Assembly (NCBI RefSeq): GCF_037126465.1 | Contig: NC_088210.1 | Location: 12,112,011-12,176,010 of the forward strand | From: Ornithodoros turicata | Lineage: Eukaryota > Arthropoda > Arachnida > Ixodida > Argasidae | DNA: 64,000 nt | Direction of reading: 5' to 3' | The notes under the pieces: generated by a model | What the model was told of the DNA's origin: nothing | The model's input: only the letters and a program-made list of their open reading frames with translations | Databases searched by the model: none | In this document: positions 1 to 10,759 of the stretch, piece by piece | Position numbering within the stretch: the stretch's first letter is position 1 | Layout of the letters: each line of letters opens with the position of its first letter | Translations under genes and position numbers: made by a program

Positions 1-893
1 TGATTCTACGAACATCATTTTGAACAGATTCTGAAACTAGCGAATTAACATTCCTCACACAAGGCCTTCTCCAGTGCACAGCCCCGGCGCATGTCCCCTT
101 TATCATGGTGATGACGGGAACAAGAAAAAAGAATCGACCAGAAAAACAACAACAAACATTAATTTTCTCCTTCCACAGAGACAATGTACTCCGAGTAGAC
201 CATTTAATGCTCTAATTTTAGTTCCATATCCAAGTTCGTTTCAAGTTACGCTCGAAACGTGGTTGAATCCGAGTAGGCGAGGAAGTGGCATCGGCTGTTA
301 GACGCGGAGTAAGCGCTAGCAAATTAACCTTGAAATTATTCGAATTACGCAAATGGAAAGTGTCGGTCGCGCAGCCTCTTTGTGTTTTGTTTTGGCGACT
401 TTCAATTGGAAGTGCGTCTATTCGCCGACATGGGAACCCTGCACCCAGAGACATTGTGGAATTAGGGAACCTTTGGACTGCCGTCGTCGATACATCACGG
501 GGGTGCCTCCAAGGACAGTGGGACGCTTATAACAATGCAAGCGTCCGAGTGACGCCGGACCACGGCGGAAGGCAGGTAATCCAAGGTTAACCATGTGGTT
601 CTCGTCGCTTTGAGACATTGCGACAGAAAGTCGCCGCTCGTCAGGCGGCACAACCATAATTGAACTGTCAGAAGCACTTAAGTGGACGGTTTTTACTTTT
701 CCCATACATGTTTGTCGTGTAGTGTAATGTCAGCACTGACATCAGTTTCGTGGGTGCTGATTGGTGGAGGAGAGGTGGCCTTTCCTTTAAGAAGGCACCC
801 GCGCATGTTGGCGGGGTTGATTGCTGATGGTCTCGCTGCCACTTAGGCTAGCAGTTGTAACTGGAAGTTCCCTGTAATAAATGTAAGTTGTTG
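1..893. other. No recognised gene or repeat
   Basis: Unique-looking sequence upstream of the first LINE. The open frames here are short, overlap on both strands and show no motif I recognise. An exon of a host gene cannot be excluded by eye, but nothing supports one. Confidence 0.4.
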
Positions 894-907
894 GTGTTCT
901 ACGTCAA

Positions 908-2589
908 CAACAACAACTTTATTTTCGGCCTTGGAGAGTGGGGAGTTTCATCGCAACAGGCGATACTCTACCCCAGTGCTTGGTGGAATGGGGGGAATAA
1001 AATAACGAGCCCCTTTACAATAACGATCGAAGTCCGATGGTGTCCAGAAATGTCAGAAGAGCTTTGAGCGCAGAGCGTTGCTGGGCTGGATTGGGCCAGG
1101 GACCAAGCAATTTCGGTAGGGAGAAAGGGCGAGAGTCCAGCTGACGAAGAGACTCGGAGAGTGTCATTCGGGAAGGTTCGTAGTGAGGGCAATGAAGAAG
1201 AATGTGCTCCAGATCCTCAAGAGCACCACAGTGGCAACAGGTGGGAGAATCAATTTGTCTCAAGCGGTAACGCCACTGAGCTGTAAAGGCCACATCGAGG
1301 CGCATGCGGTGGATTAATGCAGCATCCTGACGAGATGTGTTTCGTGGCATGCGGAAAGCGAGCATGGGATCAACTCTGTTCAACATAGAGGGGGGAAGAA
1401 TGTCGGTTGTCCGTTGGCGGGAAGCCAGGGGTGTCACTAGACGTCGCAGAATTGAACGGCGGTCTCCTCTGAGCAGAACAATACGGGTCCGGTTCCGAGA
1501 CGAGAGTGCTGCTTCTGCGGCGCTGTCGGCCTGCTCGTTCCCCACGACACCACAATGGGCTGGAACCCACTGGAGAACTAGCCTGTGGCCTGCGGCGTAG
1601 ATAGTGTGGTAAGCCATTAACACGTCGGTGACTAGGGGTGCGGATGGGCCTCGTATGCCGGAAGTTTCAATTGCTTGAAGTGCAGATTTGGAGTCTGTAA
1701 AGACTGCCCATTCCCGGGGTGGAAAATCAGCGATGTGTTGTAGAAAGAAAAGGATGGCATAGAGTTCCGCAGCTGTGGAGGAGGTTGGATGTGAAAGGCG
1801 TCTTCCGTGCACGACGCCTTCGGATGGAATGACGAAGGCTGAGGCGGACTTGTTGTTTCGGGATGCGCCATCAGTATATGCTGCCGTAAACGTAGAAAAC
1901 TTCTCGTCTACCAGAGCATGAAAATGGGCTCGGAGGACTTGAGGGGGGACCTGATCTCTTCTTTGCAGAAGGTTTGGGAGGCGTACAAACGTGGGCGGTA
2001 CCGGGAGAGACCAGGGGGCTTCCGGCGGTATAGTGTCCTTAGTTATGAAGCCAGTGAGAGTCTGGCGTGTCCTCTGCGCTACTCGATAGAAGTCGCTTCC
2101 AGGGCGGTATCGAATTTTCCTGAGTAGCGGGTGGCGGGGAATGTGAGCACGCAAACGGAGGTAGTGCCGAGCCGTTTCCCGTTCACGGAGAACTTCAAGC
2201 GGGAGCTCACCAGCTTCAGCCATTACTTGTCGTGTTTCAGCCATTCTGGGAACTCCGAGGCATCGACGAAGGCTTCGAGCAAACAGGGACCGAAGCGTAT
2301 TTAATGAAGTTGTTGATATCCTGTGCAGAATAGGAAGGCTGTAAAGCACAGTTGCCCTAACCAATGCCGCGTGAACCGCGAGCAGGGAACGCTGATCACA
2401 GCCCCATCCTGGGCCAGAAAGATGTTGGATTGCGGGGAGCCATCGCTGCACTTTAGTTTCAAGGTGTTTAATGTGCCGAGCCCAGCGCAAGTCCGAGTCG
2501 ATTACCACGCCAAGGAAGCGGTGAAAGCGTACTGGTTCTAGCTTCTTTGAGCCAAGCCAAAGTGGGAAATTGGCCATAGCTTTACGCGT
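908..2589 (-). mobile_element. 5'-truncated non-LTR retrotransposon (LINE) with RNase H domain
   Basis: Read on the minus strand, the insertion opens inside the reverse-transcriptase C-terminal part, runs through an RNase H domain and zinc-finger-like C-terminus, and ends in a short 3' UTR with AATAAAGTTGTTGTTG. It is flanked by a perfect 14-bp direct repeat, GTGTTCTACGTCAA, at 894-907 and 2590-2603, which I read as the target-site duplication. Its 3' end recurs at 13640-13980, 40597-40706, 51382-51554 and 62405-62505. RNase H in a LINE points to the I/R1/LOA/Tad group; the exact clade is not resolved. Confidence 0.9.
1015..2589 (-). pseudogene. LINE ORF2 C-terminal fragment: reverse transcriptase end plus RNase H
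   Basis: The open frame runs uninterrupted from 2688 to 1015. The first 35 or so codons (2590-2688) lie outside the insertion and are flanking DNA read in frame by chance. The LINE part begins at about residue 36 with the motif FLGVVID of the RT thumb region. RNase H follows at about residues 268-392, with candidate catalytic residues D273 (YTDGAS), E308 (AAEL), D332 (FTDSK) and H378/D388 (VPAHCG, NEQAD). A CCHC-like cluster (C484, C487, H495, C500) and the end GLRSLL precede the stop. The RT catalytic YADD box and the endonuclease are missing through 5' truncation, so the copy cannot move by itself. The absence of internal stops over about 520 codons implies a fairly recent insertion. Confidence 0.88.
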
Positions 2590-2841
2590 GTGTTCTACGT
2601 CAAGTCCCAGTGGACTCCTCCTTTCATAACGTGTCGACGTAGCGTCGGGCCCGCAAACCGTTCCTACGACTCTGCGGACCCACCTCAAGAACTCTACGAA
2701 CTTATCTGAAAGTTTGTAGAACAGGATGCCGTTTCTTATGAATTAGAATCATTATAAGACGGCGGTGGCAGGGAAAATGGCCCTGCTGACAAGGGAAAAC
2801 CGGACCCTTGCTCTTGCTTCGTGCCATTCTTGTTAGCCTTA

Positions 2842-3711
2842 GGCGGCAACCGCATGGAGCACTTTTACCAACTGAATGGCAGCAGAACTTGAAAGCAACG
2901 GTGACCTACTAAGCGAACAATAGACAACGGACCGATGAGCCGGTTTCTGCCAAGGGTAGATATTTAGTCTGGGGAGAGGAAGTGACACCACCCGACGGAA
3001 CAGTCTGCGCCAATAAAAACACGCTTCACAGGAAATGCCACAAGCACGTGACAAAGTCACCTGTAATCATGCCTGTGACCGCTTTTTTTTTTTTCGGGCT
3101 TTGCCGTCTTCGCCCTGCCTCCTAGAAGGACACGCGCGGACTTCGACGTGGATATCGCAGGTTTCAAAGAGGCCACCCCTTTGGAACGTTAAGCTTGTTC
3201 AGTATATAAGGACATCAACTTAAAATATATCCTTTGGCAGGAGGTGGCAAGGTGTCTGCAAGACGGAGGTGACTAAATGAAACATCAAAATGTTATTTGT
3301 GGCACATGCCAAATCGGAAATGTGTGAGGAGATAACGGTAATAAAAATGCAGTCTGATATTTCTTTAGTGAGCATTGTTAGAAACACTCATAAGCCAACA
3401 TTCTCTTCGTATCTCAAAAATTTCTTGTAAACACCTGGTTTCTAGATGTTATTAGCACCGTACTTTTTCAAGAACCGCTAAAATATCATTTATGTTACTA
3501 AACAATACGTACAGCAGTTTACTACAATAAGCATTGCTACATCGCGTGCAACAAGGGGTGGTAAACGCTAGGCCGACGCTTCACCATGACAACCTCAACG
3601 TGGACATTCTGCTCCATGCGGTTGCAAGCTTCGATACCGTTCCGTTCCCGCTGAGTTGGCGCTCCGTTGGCCCGATTCAGTTGGCAAAAGTTGCTCCATG
3701 CGGTTGCCGCC
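2842..3711. mobile_element. PIF/Harbinger-like non-autonomous DNA transposon
   Basis: The two ends form inverted repeats beginning GGCGGCAACCGCATGGAGCA and extending for about 40 bp (…CTTTTRCCAACTGAAT). TTA occurs directly outside both ends (2839-2841 and 3712-3714), the 3-bp duplication typical of PIF/Harbinger. The interior (870 bp in all) holds no transposase frame. A third partial copy of the terminal motif occurs at about 3613 (CTCCATGCGGTTGCAAG). Confidence 0.75.
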
Positions 3712-3714
3712 TTA

Positions 3715-5147
3715 GTCTTCGCTTGAACTGATAAGCCGAATGACAACCTGTTCTGCGAAATATAAAGCTGATCGTTACACGGAACAGCTCTTGTCCCCGT
3801 AACGTCGCCTTCTCCCACTAGTGCTTCAAGAAGGGACTCCTTTGCGGGGCGGAAGGGGGCAATGACTCACGAAGTGCCGAACTATTTATCTGTCTTTTAG
3901 ACAATCAGGAACATGTAAAGTGTTCCAGACGTAGGGATACAACATAATGCAGGAGTACAAATAGGGGCCGGCCGCGAGGCTCCGGATGTGGAAAAACCGC
4001 ACGCTGTAAAGTTCATTCGAGGTTCAGCAATTATTGCACCTTAAAACAAGTGACCCAGCCAAGTTAACAGAGGCTTCCGGGCAGCCCCGTACGCTTCCTC
4101 GATCAGGAATGGACGATGGTATACGGTGCAGTAGTTCATCTTTCGTTGACATGGTTGTTTCTCCTGGGTATCGCGTCGTCGTGCGAGAGGTTCTGCGGTT
4201 TTTTCAGAGCTGCTAACTATAGGGCTGCAAATTACCAGTCATACTTACACAATTAACATCAAGAAAGTCACCAAAGTAAATTCTACGCAGATATCCCCCG
4301 TGGGCCCTCATGAAGGCACTGTAAAGCACCATGTCTGTAATTGTATACTGCTGGCTCACTTGACAGCCTGGGAGCACAGTATACAAACCCCACACATTTC
4401 GTTCAAATCCACATCGTAATTTTTTGATAGGAAGTTCAGATTTAATATTACTGGCAACTCTGTGTCTAAGACCCCCACACGAACTCCGCAGTTCTCGCCA
4501 TGTAGGGCGGCGAACATAAACATGCCAATAACAATGGGAGCGTACAGCGATATCTGTGGACCGCTACTATCACCATGTCGGCTTGCCGGAGGTAGTGCAT
4601 TTTTGCGTAGGTGACACTCAAGGTGATCCTGCTGACAGTTTGTTATTGTTTTCCAAGATGAATCAATGTTCTTGCATTTTGAGAGAATACATGTCAGTAA
4701 CTATACCTCGTTTGAACAAACTTTTCAAACAAAGTTTATGAAGCCGGCTACTTGGCCGATGGAGAGTTAGGGACATATAACACTGTTGCTCGACCAATAG
4801 TCGATTGTTTCCCACCAGGAGTCGCCCCGTGTCTTTTCACCGCAATTTCAATTAATTAATTAATTAATTAAAAATATATTTAGAGTTTTCTGTCGTACAT
4901 AAAACGTGCGGTGTGGGTTTCTTTCGAAGTAAGCTTTTAACTGCCGCTCTCGATATTAACAGCTGCTTTACAGTACCTTTAACGGAAAGGAGGCCTCTCC
5001 AATCTTTTCTGTTTCCTTTCCATATACCTAAGTATATCTTGCAGCCAATGCAGCCGGCAGAATGCTCAGTGCCAGCTTCATTCCTCTCCGCGGCGAAGCT
5101 CTGTTTGTACAGTGCATTGCACGGGCAAAATAGTCAGGATCTATCCC
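3715..5147. other. No recognised gene or repeat; short TTAA microsatellite
   Basis: I see no coding signal. A (TTAA)n run lies at about 4850-4872. The rest looks unique. Confidence 0.4.
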
Positions 5148-5149
5148 TA

Positions 5150-5682
5150 CACTCTAAGAAAAAAAGGAGTAAAACGGGGAGTAATTGCAGCTTCTACTCC
5201 CCTAGTCTGCAATTACTCCCCATTTTAGTCCCCTAACCCAACATTTAGTCCCGACATTTACTCCCCAGGACTGCAAATTGTCACTAAACTTCGCGAATGG
5301 TCTCCTGAATGCAACAGTCTACGTAAACATGTGCCCTTGGTCAATTTGAACGACATAAGGCTGTATAACTCAGACAACGTAGCAATTTTCCAGCCACACA
5401 GAGTAAGAAACAGTTAGCGCATCTTTCTTCGCAAATTGTGCCCTAGTATGGCGCAAGATTTTATATCACTCGATATATCACCGTTGACGGTTTGCTTCAA
5501 AGTATTTCCATGCATGCGCACCAATTATGTACCTGGGACTCTTACAACAGCGCGTGAAATGCGGTCTTCACTCTGTGACATTCATTTACTCCCGTGCATT
5601 TACTCCCGAAAGGGAGTATGTTTTTGTGGCAATGCAATTACTCCCCAAAAGGAGTAAAGGTACTCCTTTTTTTCTTAGAGTG
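5150..5682. mobile_element. Family E MITE, most complete copy (533 bp)
   Basis: Inverted ends CACTCTAAGAAAAAAAGG / CCTTTTTTTCTTAGAGTG with TA on both sides (5148-5149, 5683-5684). The interior is rich in GGGGAGTAAAT and ACTCCCC repeats and holds a middle part that recurs in reverse orientation at 12930-13186 and 56890-57085. No coding capacity. The end sequence is nearly that of family F, so E and F may have used the same transposase. Confidence 0.8.
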
Positions 5683-6319
5683 TACACTACACCGCACTAC
5701 ACAGCTGTCACTCCTGATTTGAGGCGGAAGCGCTTGTGCGCCTTTCTTTTTCCTTGTTATTAACATAAACGCAAAGTGTCACAAAAAGGCGTACGCCTCC
5801 CATGTGTGCCAGTTAACATGTATCCAAATGACACAACGAGGAGTATACGCTTCCAATAATTCACCAAATAAAGAACGAGAACGATGACTCTGTGACATTC
5901 ATTTACTCCCGTGCATTTACTCCCGAAAGGGACTATTTTTTTGTGGCAATGCAATTACTCCCCAAAAGGAGTAAAAGTACTCCTTTTTTTCTTAGAGTGT
6001 ACACTACACCGCACTACACAGCTGTCACTCCTGATTTGAGGCGGAAGCGCTTGTGCGCCTTTCTTTTTCCTTGTTATTAACATAAACGCAAAGTGTCACA
6101 AAAAGGCGTACGCCTCCCATGTGTGCCAGTTAACATGTATCCAAATGACACAACGAGGAGTATACGCTTCCAATATTCACCAAATAAAGAACGAGAACGA
6201 TGACTCTGTGACATTCATTTACTCCCGTACGTGCATTTACTCCCGAAAGGGACTATTTTTTTGTGGCAATGCAATTACTCCCCAAAAGGAGTAAAAGTAC
6301 TCCTGTTTTTCTTAGAGTG
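5570..6319 (+). repeat. Tandem triplication of the family E 3' end and flank (period about 316 bp)
   Basis: The block beginning ACTCTGTGACATTCATTTAC at 5570 repeats at 5887 and 6203. Units 1 and 2 are 317 and 316 bp; unit 3 stops just after its copy of the E terminus, at about 6319. Each unit carries the E end, a stretch with AAAAAGGCGTACGCCTCCC and CAAATAAAGAACGAGAACG. Differences between units are few, so the amplification is recent. Confidence 0.9.
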
Positions 6320-7043
6320 CAGCTGAAAAAAAAAAGTCTCCTGCATCCTTCTAGCAATCGAGCAAGCAGTTCTTCGAGGGCTATACAATTGAGCGGCTCC
6401 GCATTCGACATTCAAGGATTCCAATATTGCTCTGTCGTCACGCGAAACGATGGCACTCGTCTCCAAAAAGAGAAGGGCCTTACGAAAAACACTCTTGTTT
6501 CGAACGCGGCCCAACTTGCGCAACCATCGTCAGCCCGCTGCAAACGACACGGCCGCTCGCATTCCGCAAGTTGCCTCGGCCTTCCGGAAACGGCGCCGAA
6601 TGAATTCTCTTTTCGACTCTCGCTAGAGTCTCGCTAATAAACTCAGACCTCTCACCACCATAACGACCGCAGCAGCCGCATTCCGAGCGTGCAGAATCCC
6701 GTGTTCGCGTTCTGGTATACACTAGGCATTCTTAGTGGAATCCTTCAGTTGGCCTCTCACCGCAGTAAACACTAGAGGGGATAAATAAATAAAAAAAAAG
6801 CCAGGAAAACGGTCCCGCTGGAGTGTACGATTGCGTCGTGATATAACCTGAGAACGGGGTGTTAATGAGGTTTTTCCTGAATATTGGAACGTGGAGGGTC
6901 AAGCGGCGTTACAGGCGGCAAGTAATATCACGAGGACGTGAGGGTGCACAACAGGGGGGCGTCAAGTTGCCCGCTTAAAGGAGCGAAGAGGTGGCATGTA
7001 ACGGATCTCGACACCCTGTCTTATTCGTCAAGTTGTCCATCAA
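6320..7043. other. No recognised gene or repeat
   Basis: Nothing recognisable on either strand. GC-rich patches near 6500-6720 have open frames on both strands but no identifiable domain. Confidence 0.4.
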
Positions 7044-7658
7044 CACTCTAAAAACAGAACTTCACCGCATAGCACGCTGTGTGCCAACCATTGCTGCGAG
7101 TGATAAGTGTAGTGGCGCTAGTGGGTTGGGTTGCGGACACTGAAGACGATGCGCGAGAGCTCGGCCTGGATCTTTCTTCTGGCTGATTCGTCTGGAGACA
7201 TAGGCTCCAACATGTATTGTCTCGTCCCTAGTTACTTGTATTAAATCGTTGTTATTCCCACGCATACCGACTATCTCAACTGGCGACGAGGATTGAGATA
7301 GTCGGTATGCGTGGGAATCACAACTATTTAGTATGAGTAACTAGGGACGAGACAATGCATGTTGGAGCCTATGTCTCCAGACGAATCAGCCAGAAGAATG
7401 ATCCAGGCCGAGCTCTCGCGCACCGTCTTCAGTGTCCGCAACCCAACCCACTAGCGCCACTACAATAATAAGGTTATCGCTTTCGATTTGAGGAGCGAGA
7501 AAGGCGTACGCCTTTTTGTGACCATTACCATATATCCAAATTCCCACAAAAAGGCGTACGCTCCTCTCTCTCTCCTCGCATCAGATGCGATAAGCCTATC
7601 ATTCGTGGCAATGGTTGGCTCATAGCGTGCTGTGCGGTGAAGCTCTCTTTTTAGAGTG
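7044..7658. mobile_element. Family B MITE, interrupted
   Basis: Left end CACTCTAAAAACAGAACTTC and right end GCGGTGAAGCTCTC…TTTTTAGAGTG. The middle (7474-7610) has TTATCGCTTTCGATTTG, AAAGGCGTACGCC and the reverse arm. It is split after its first 64 bp by the palindromic LTR-like insertion at 7108-7464. The flanks no longer show a clean TA. Confidence 0.8.
7108..7464. repeat. Inverted pair of LTR-like sequences around a PBS-like loop
   Basis: Two 172-bp arms (7108-7279 and 7293-7464) are about 95% identical in inverted orientation, separated by a 13-nt loop, CTGGCGACGAGGA. Each arm starts TGTAGTGGCGC at the outer end and ends CTATCTCAA at the loop. TG at the outer edge, and TGGCGACGAGG next to the inner edge, resemble an LTR followed by a primer-binding-site region as in Ty3/gypsy-type elements. 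Flanking ATAAG / ATAAT may be a 5-bp duplication with one change. That the arms are LTRs is an inference; a plain foldback element is the alternative. Confidence 0.6.
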
Positions 7659-7780
7659 AACAGTCACCGCGCAGAATATTTTCGCTGCGCGCGCGGTGTG
7701 TTGTCACCGGGTGATCGGATTCACGAAAGCATTCGGAGAAGGCAACCGCGGAGGGCGGAGGGCCGGCATGATCCTGGCGT

Positions 7781-8014
7781 ACCAGATCGCGTGGCTCAAT
7801 GGTTACCGTGCTGATCGTGTCACGTTGAGTACTGGGAGGTACCCGGGTTCGAATCCCGGTGCCGGCTGTGCTGTCTGTGGGTTTTCCTGACTTTCCTCAG
7901 ACGCTGTTAGACATATGTCAAGGGAGTTCCCTTAGAAGTCGGCCCAGGACGCACATTCGTCCAGAGCGCTAGTCGTGACGTTACCCACATCTGTGAGGCC
8001 TGTGACGTCTGCGT
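7781..8014 (+). mobile_element. tRNA-derived SINE, near full length
   Basis: The tRNA-like head has an A box (GTGGCTCAATGG) and a B box (GGTTCGAATCC), then the SINE body GCCGGCTGTGCTGTCTG, a TTTTCCTGACTTTCCTC stretch and GGCCCAGGACGCACATTC. It is an RNA polymerase III retroposon of the kind described in ixodid ticks. The usual CACCACCAC tail is absent and the 3' half is diverged, so this is an old copy. Confidence 0.85.
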
Positions 8015-8334
8015 GCCTTTTTCTGTTTGTTTCTTTCTTCTCAGCAGCGCCGGTTCATGTCACGACTCACATGACAGGGGAACAGGTGACGTCACGACGT
8101 ACCCTTTCTCCTTCCCTCATTCTCCGAGGCGCTCTTTCGAAGAGTGGAGTTTTTTTTTTTTTTTTTTCTAAAGGTGCGCGGTACAGGCCACCTGCGGTCA
8201 TTCTTTCGCAGGAGCCCATTTTATTCGTTGCAGAACACGCAATATACAACACAAAAGCAAGGTTGGGGTCAACACAGTGCTCCTTTATCATGTTTACATC
8301 ATGACAAACGCACAACATGTGTGGACTTCTTATA

Positions 8335-9617
8335 CACCTGTCACAGGAGCAGTCTTCAGTGATCATTGAAACCAATGACCATTGAAAACATACGCGTGCC
8401 GCCACCAAGTGTGTAACGTGTCAACCTGTCAGGGAGCATTGGATCCAACACAGTAAATTCAAAAACACCCTTTCTGGGTAAAAAAGGTGTTTTTAAGCAA
8501 ATACACCTTTTTTAATTCCACAAAGATAACCAAAGGCCGCAAAAAGGGTGCCAAAAAAGGTGTATGAGAAAATACACTCTTTATTACACCAAGTGCTGTA
8601 TCAAAAAGGGTGTTTTTATGCGTTTACACCTGTCTTTACACCCTTCAAGTAACACTGGTGTCGAAAAAGGTGTTTACGTTATATACACCCTTTCTATACA
8701 CTGGTGTTGAAAACGGTGTTTTCATTCGTGAGAGAAAAATTACATTGGCTTGACAGCTCCGCTCATTAGGTAATCACATTATAGACGATAGCTTGAGTTG
8801 AAAACACAATATCTGACAGGGAGAGATGTCAGGAAGCTCGCTGATATCTTGACTCGTTACAGGCGTACGTGTTAATTGCAAAGACACATGTTCGTCACCG
8901 TTACAGACGAGTTTTATCGCACCAAGCTTAGAGAATATACTCCAACGAACTGCATTTCAGTATATGATCAATCTGGTACGCCAATTTAGGCTACCGAGAG
9001 TGCTCGGGCTCATTACAGGCGTCGTCTGAAGATGGCAGCTTCGTAACTCCGCTCATTTCACGAGCACGGACGGCGTTACGATGTTGCGATCTTCACCTCT
9101 TCCCTTACATATGTCCAACTGTTTTGTTTTCATTTTATTTGAATTGTTCTTTTTTTTGCTCACTCACAGTGTTGCTAGGACGATGAGGGTTGCCAGTGAC
9201 GCGCTGCGCTCCAGTTTAGGTTCTGCTGTGGAACCACGGCTGGAACTGTGCCGTCGCTAGGGTGGTTGTTGCCATACAAGCAAAAACGTCGGACTGCATG
9301 GCTCGGCATGCTGCCGCGGGAGCTTACACCCTTTCGAAAGGGTGTAAGAGTGTTAAACACCCTCCTCAATGGTGTTTAAACAGGTGTTTTTTGCACAATA
9401 CACCTTTTTGAAAGGGTGTTACAGTTGATGCGGTGTAAAAAAGGGTGCCAGCCATAGGACAAAAAGGTGTAAGCGGTTTATACCCAAAAGGGTGTTTTTG
9501 AATTTACTGTGAATGCTCTTTGAGAAGTTGTGAAGTGACACGCTTGGTGGCCCTACGCGTATGTTTTCAATGGCCATTGGTTTCATTCATCATTGAAGAT
9601 TGCCCGTGTGACAGGGG
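8335..9617. mobile_element. Family D foldback MITE, split by a family C element
   Basis: Ends CACCTGTCACAGG…/…CCGTGTGACAGGGG flanked by TA (8333-8334, 9618-9619). The two halves match the intact copy at 44357-44572 (CATTGAAAACATACGCGT, GCATTGGATCC), whose centre is GCATTGGATCCAATGC. Family C sits exactly in that centre. Confidence 0.8.
8449..9511. mobile_element. Family C element (about 1.06 kb) with AACACCC repeats
   Basis: Inverted ends CACAGTAAATTCAAAAACAC / GTGTTTTTGAATTTACTGTG. The outer 300 bp and 200 bp are built of alternating AACACCC and GGGTGTTT blocks that can pair in many registers. The centre (about 8750-9320) is unrelated and has no recognised frame. Inserted into the palindrome centre of family D. 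Smaller relatives are at 29660-29815 and 41051-41438. Confidence 0.8.
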
Positions 9618-10394
9618 TATTAGTATGGCTGGATTGGCTATGCTCTAAAAACAAAACTGGGCTTTCCCTCTCTTCGTTCTCCACAAGCCCGACACAGTCG
9701 CGTAGAATCAGCAACGTCCACGCACAGAGGATCTTTTGTCAGAAGACCCAGAGAAAGACTTTAGTCGTACACCATGTCACGCAAGCACGAGGCTTCCGCT
9801 TATGGAGGGTCTATGGGGACACGCGACCGAGACGAAATGTGCTCTTATTATTGCATTGCATAAATATTCGACCTCAAATATAGTCGTTTTTGTGTGTGTG
9901 TGTTCTTTTCTGTCTGGCACTTTGTTACTGTTCCGTATGTTCTTCCTCCTCGCCTAAGAGGACTAACTAAAGGGAGAGAGAGGGGCACTATAAATGGTAT
10001 GCACTACGAAAACTTCCAGTTAGAATAATGCTTACATGTCGGATTTCATTTTCGAAATTGAGCCTTTTCTACGACACCGAAACTAATTTTATACGTCTGT
10101 CTTTCGTGCTAGTTTATTTCCTCTCAACGAGTAATTCGCGAAGAAGTCGGTAATTATTTTGCTTTTTCGTGAATTGCTTGTTGACATTTGTCCCTCAGTC
10201 TCTTGGGGGGCTTTATGTGTTGTGTTTGTCCTTAGATGGTGCTTGCCTCGGCTCGTTTGCCTATTTGTCCGTTTGATAAAATAACCGCAATAGACATTTC
10301 GTTTATGCCTTGCTGTTTTACAACTAACCAGTAAGCTATTTCTCCATTGTTAGTGAGTTCGATGCGATAAAAACATTAAAAACACTTAGACTAT
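9618..10394. other. No recognised gene or repeat
   Basis: Nothing recognised. Short open frames here lack any domain. Confidence 0.35.
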
Positions 10395-10395
10395 A

Positions 10396-10498
10396 CTGTT
10401 TATTAGCGTACATACTTTCATGCAGAGGACTGCATTTCACCAGGTGCTTGATAAAATGCATTCCGCTGCATGAAAGCTCGTACGCTAATACACAGTAG
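10396..10498. repeat. Short inverted repeat with about 45-bp arms
   Basis: ACTGTTTATTAGCGTAC…TTTCATGCAGAGGACTGCAT pairs with the reverse of ATGCATTCCGCTGCATGAAA…GTACGCTAATACACAGT. The whole is about 103 bp and would form an imperfect hairpin. Possibly a small MITE; no clear duplication. Confidence 0.7.
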
Positions 10499-10759
10499 CT
10501 TCAGTGTCTATCTTTTTTTTTTCTTCATCATTTTGTTTACCGTACTTGACTCAAAGTTTCCACGTTACCCGATTGACTATAGAGAATTAAAAGTGAAATG
10601 CACCCACGAGCGATCTGTCGTGGATATCGGGGTATTTTATCGGTTCATTTATCGCGTAATTGATATCAGCAAACAATGCATCAGCAAACAAACAGCGGCA
10701 ACCAGAAACGGCCTGCTGAACTTCGCGACCACAGTTCGTCGCCTCTTGACATTTTGCTT

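Noticed and set aside
7781..7870. Possible functional tRNA gene
   Set aside because: A and B boxes are present, but the continuous SINE body and the lack of a paired acceptor stem show it to be a SINE head; the same holds at 30303.
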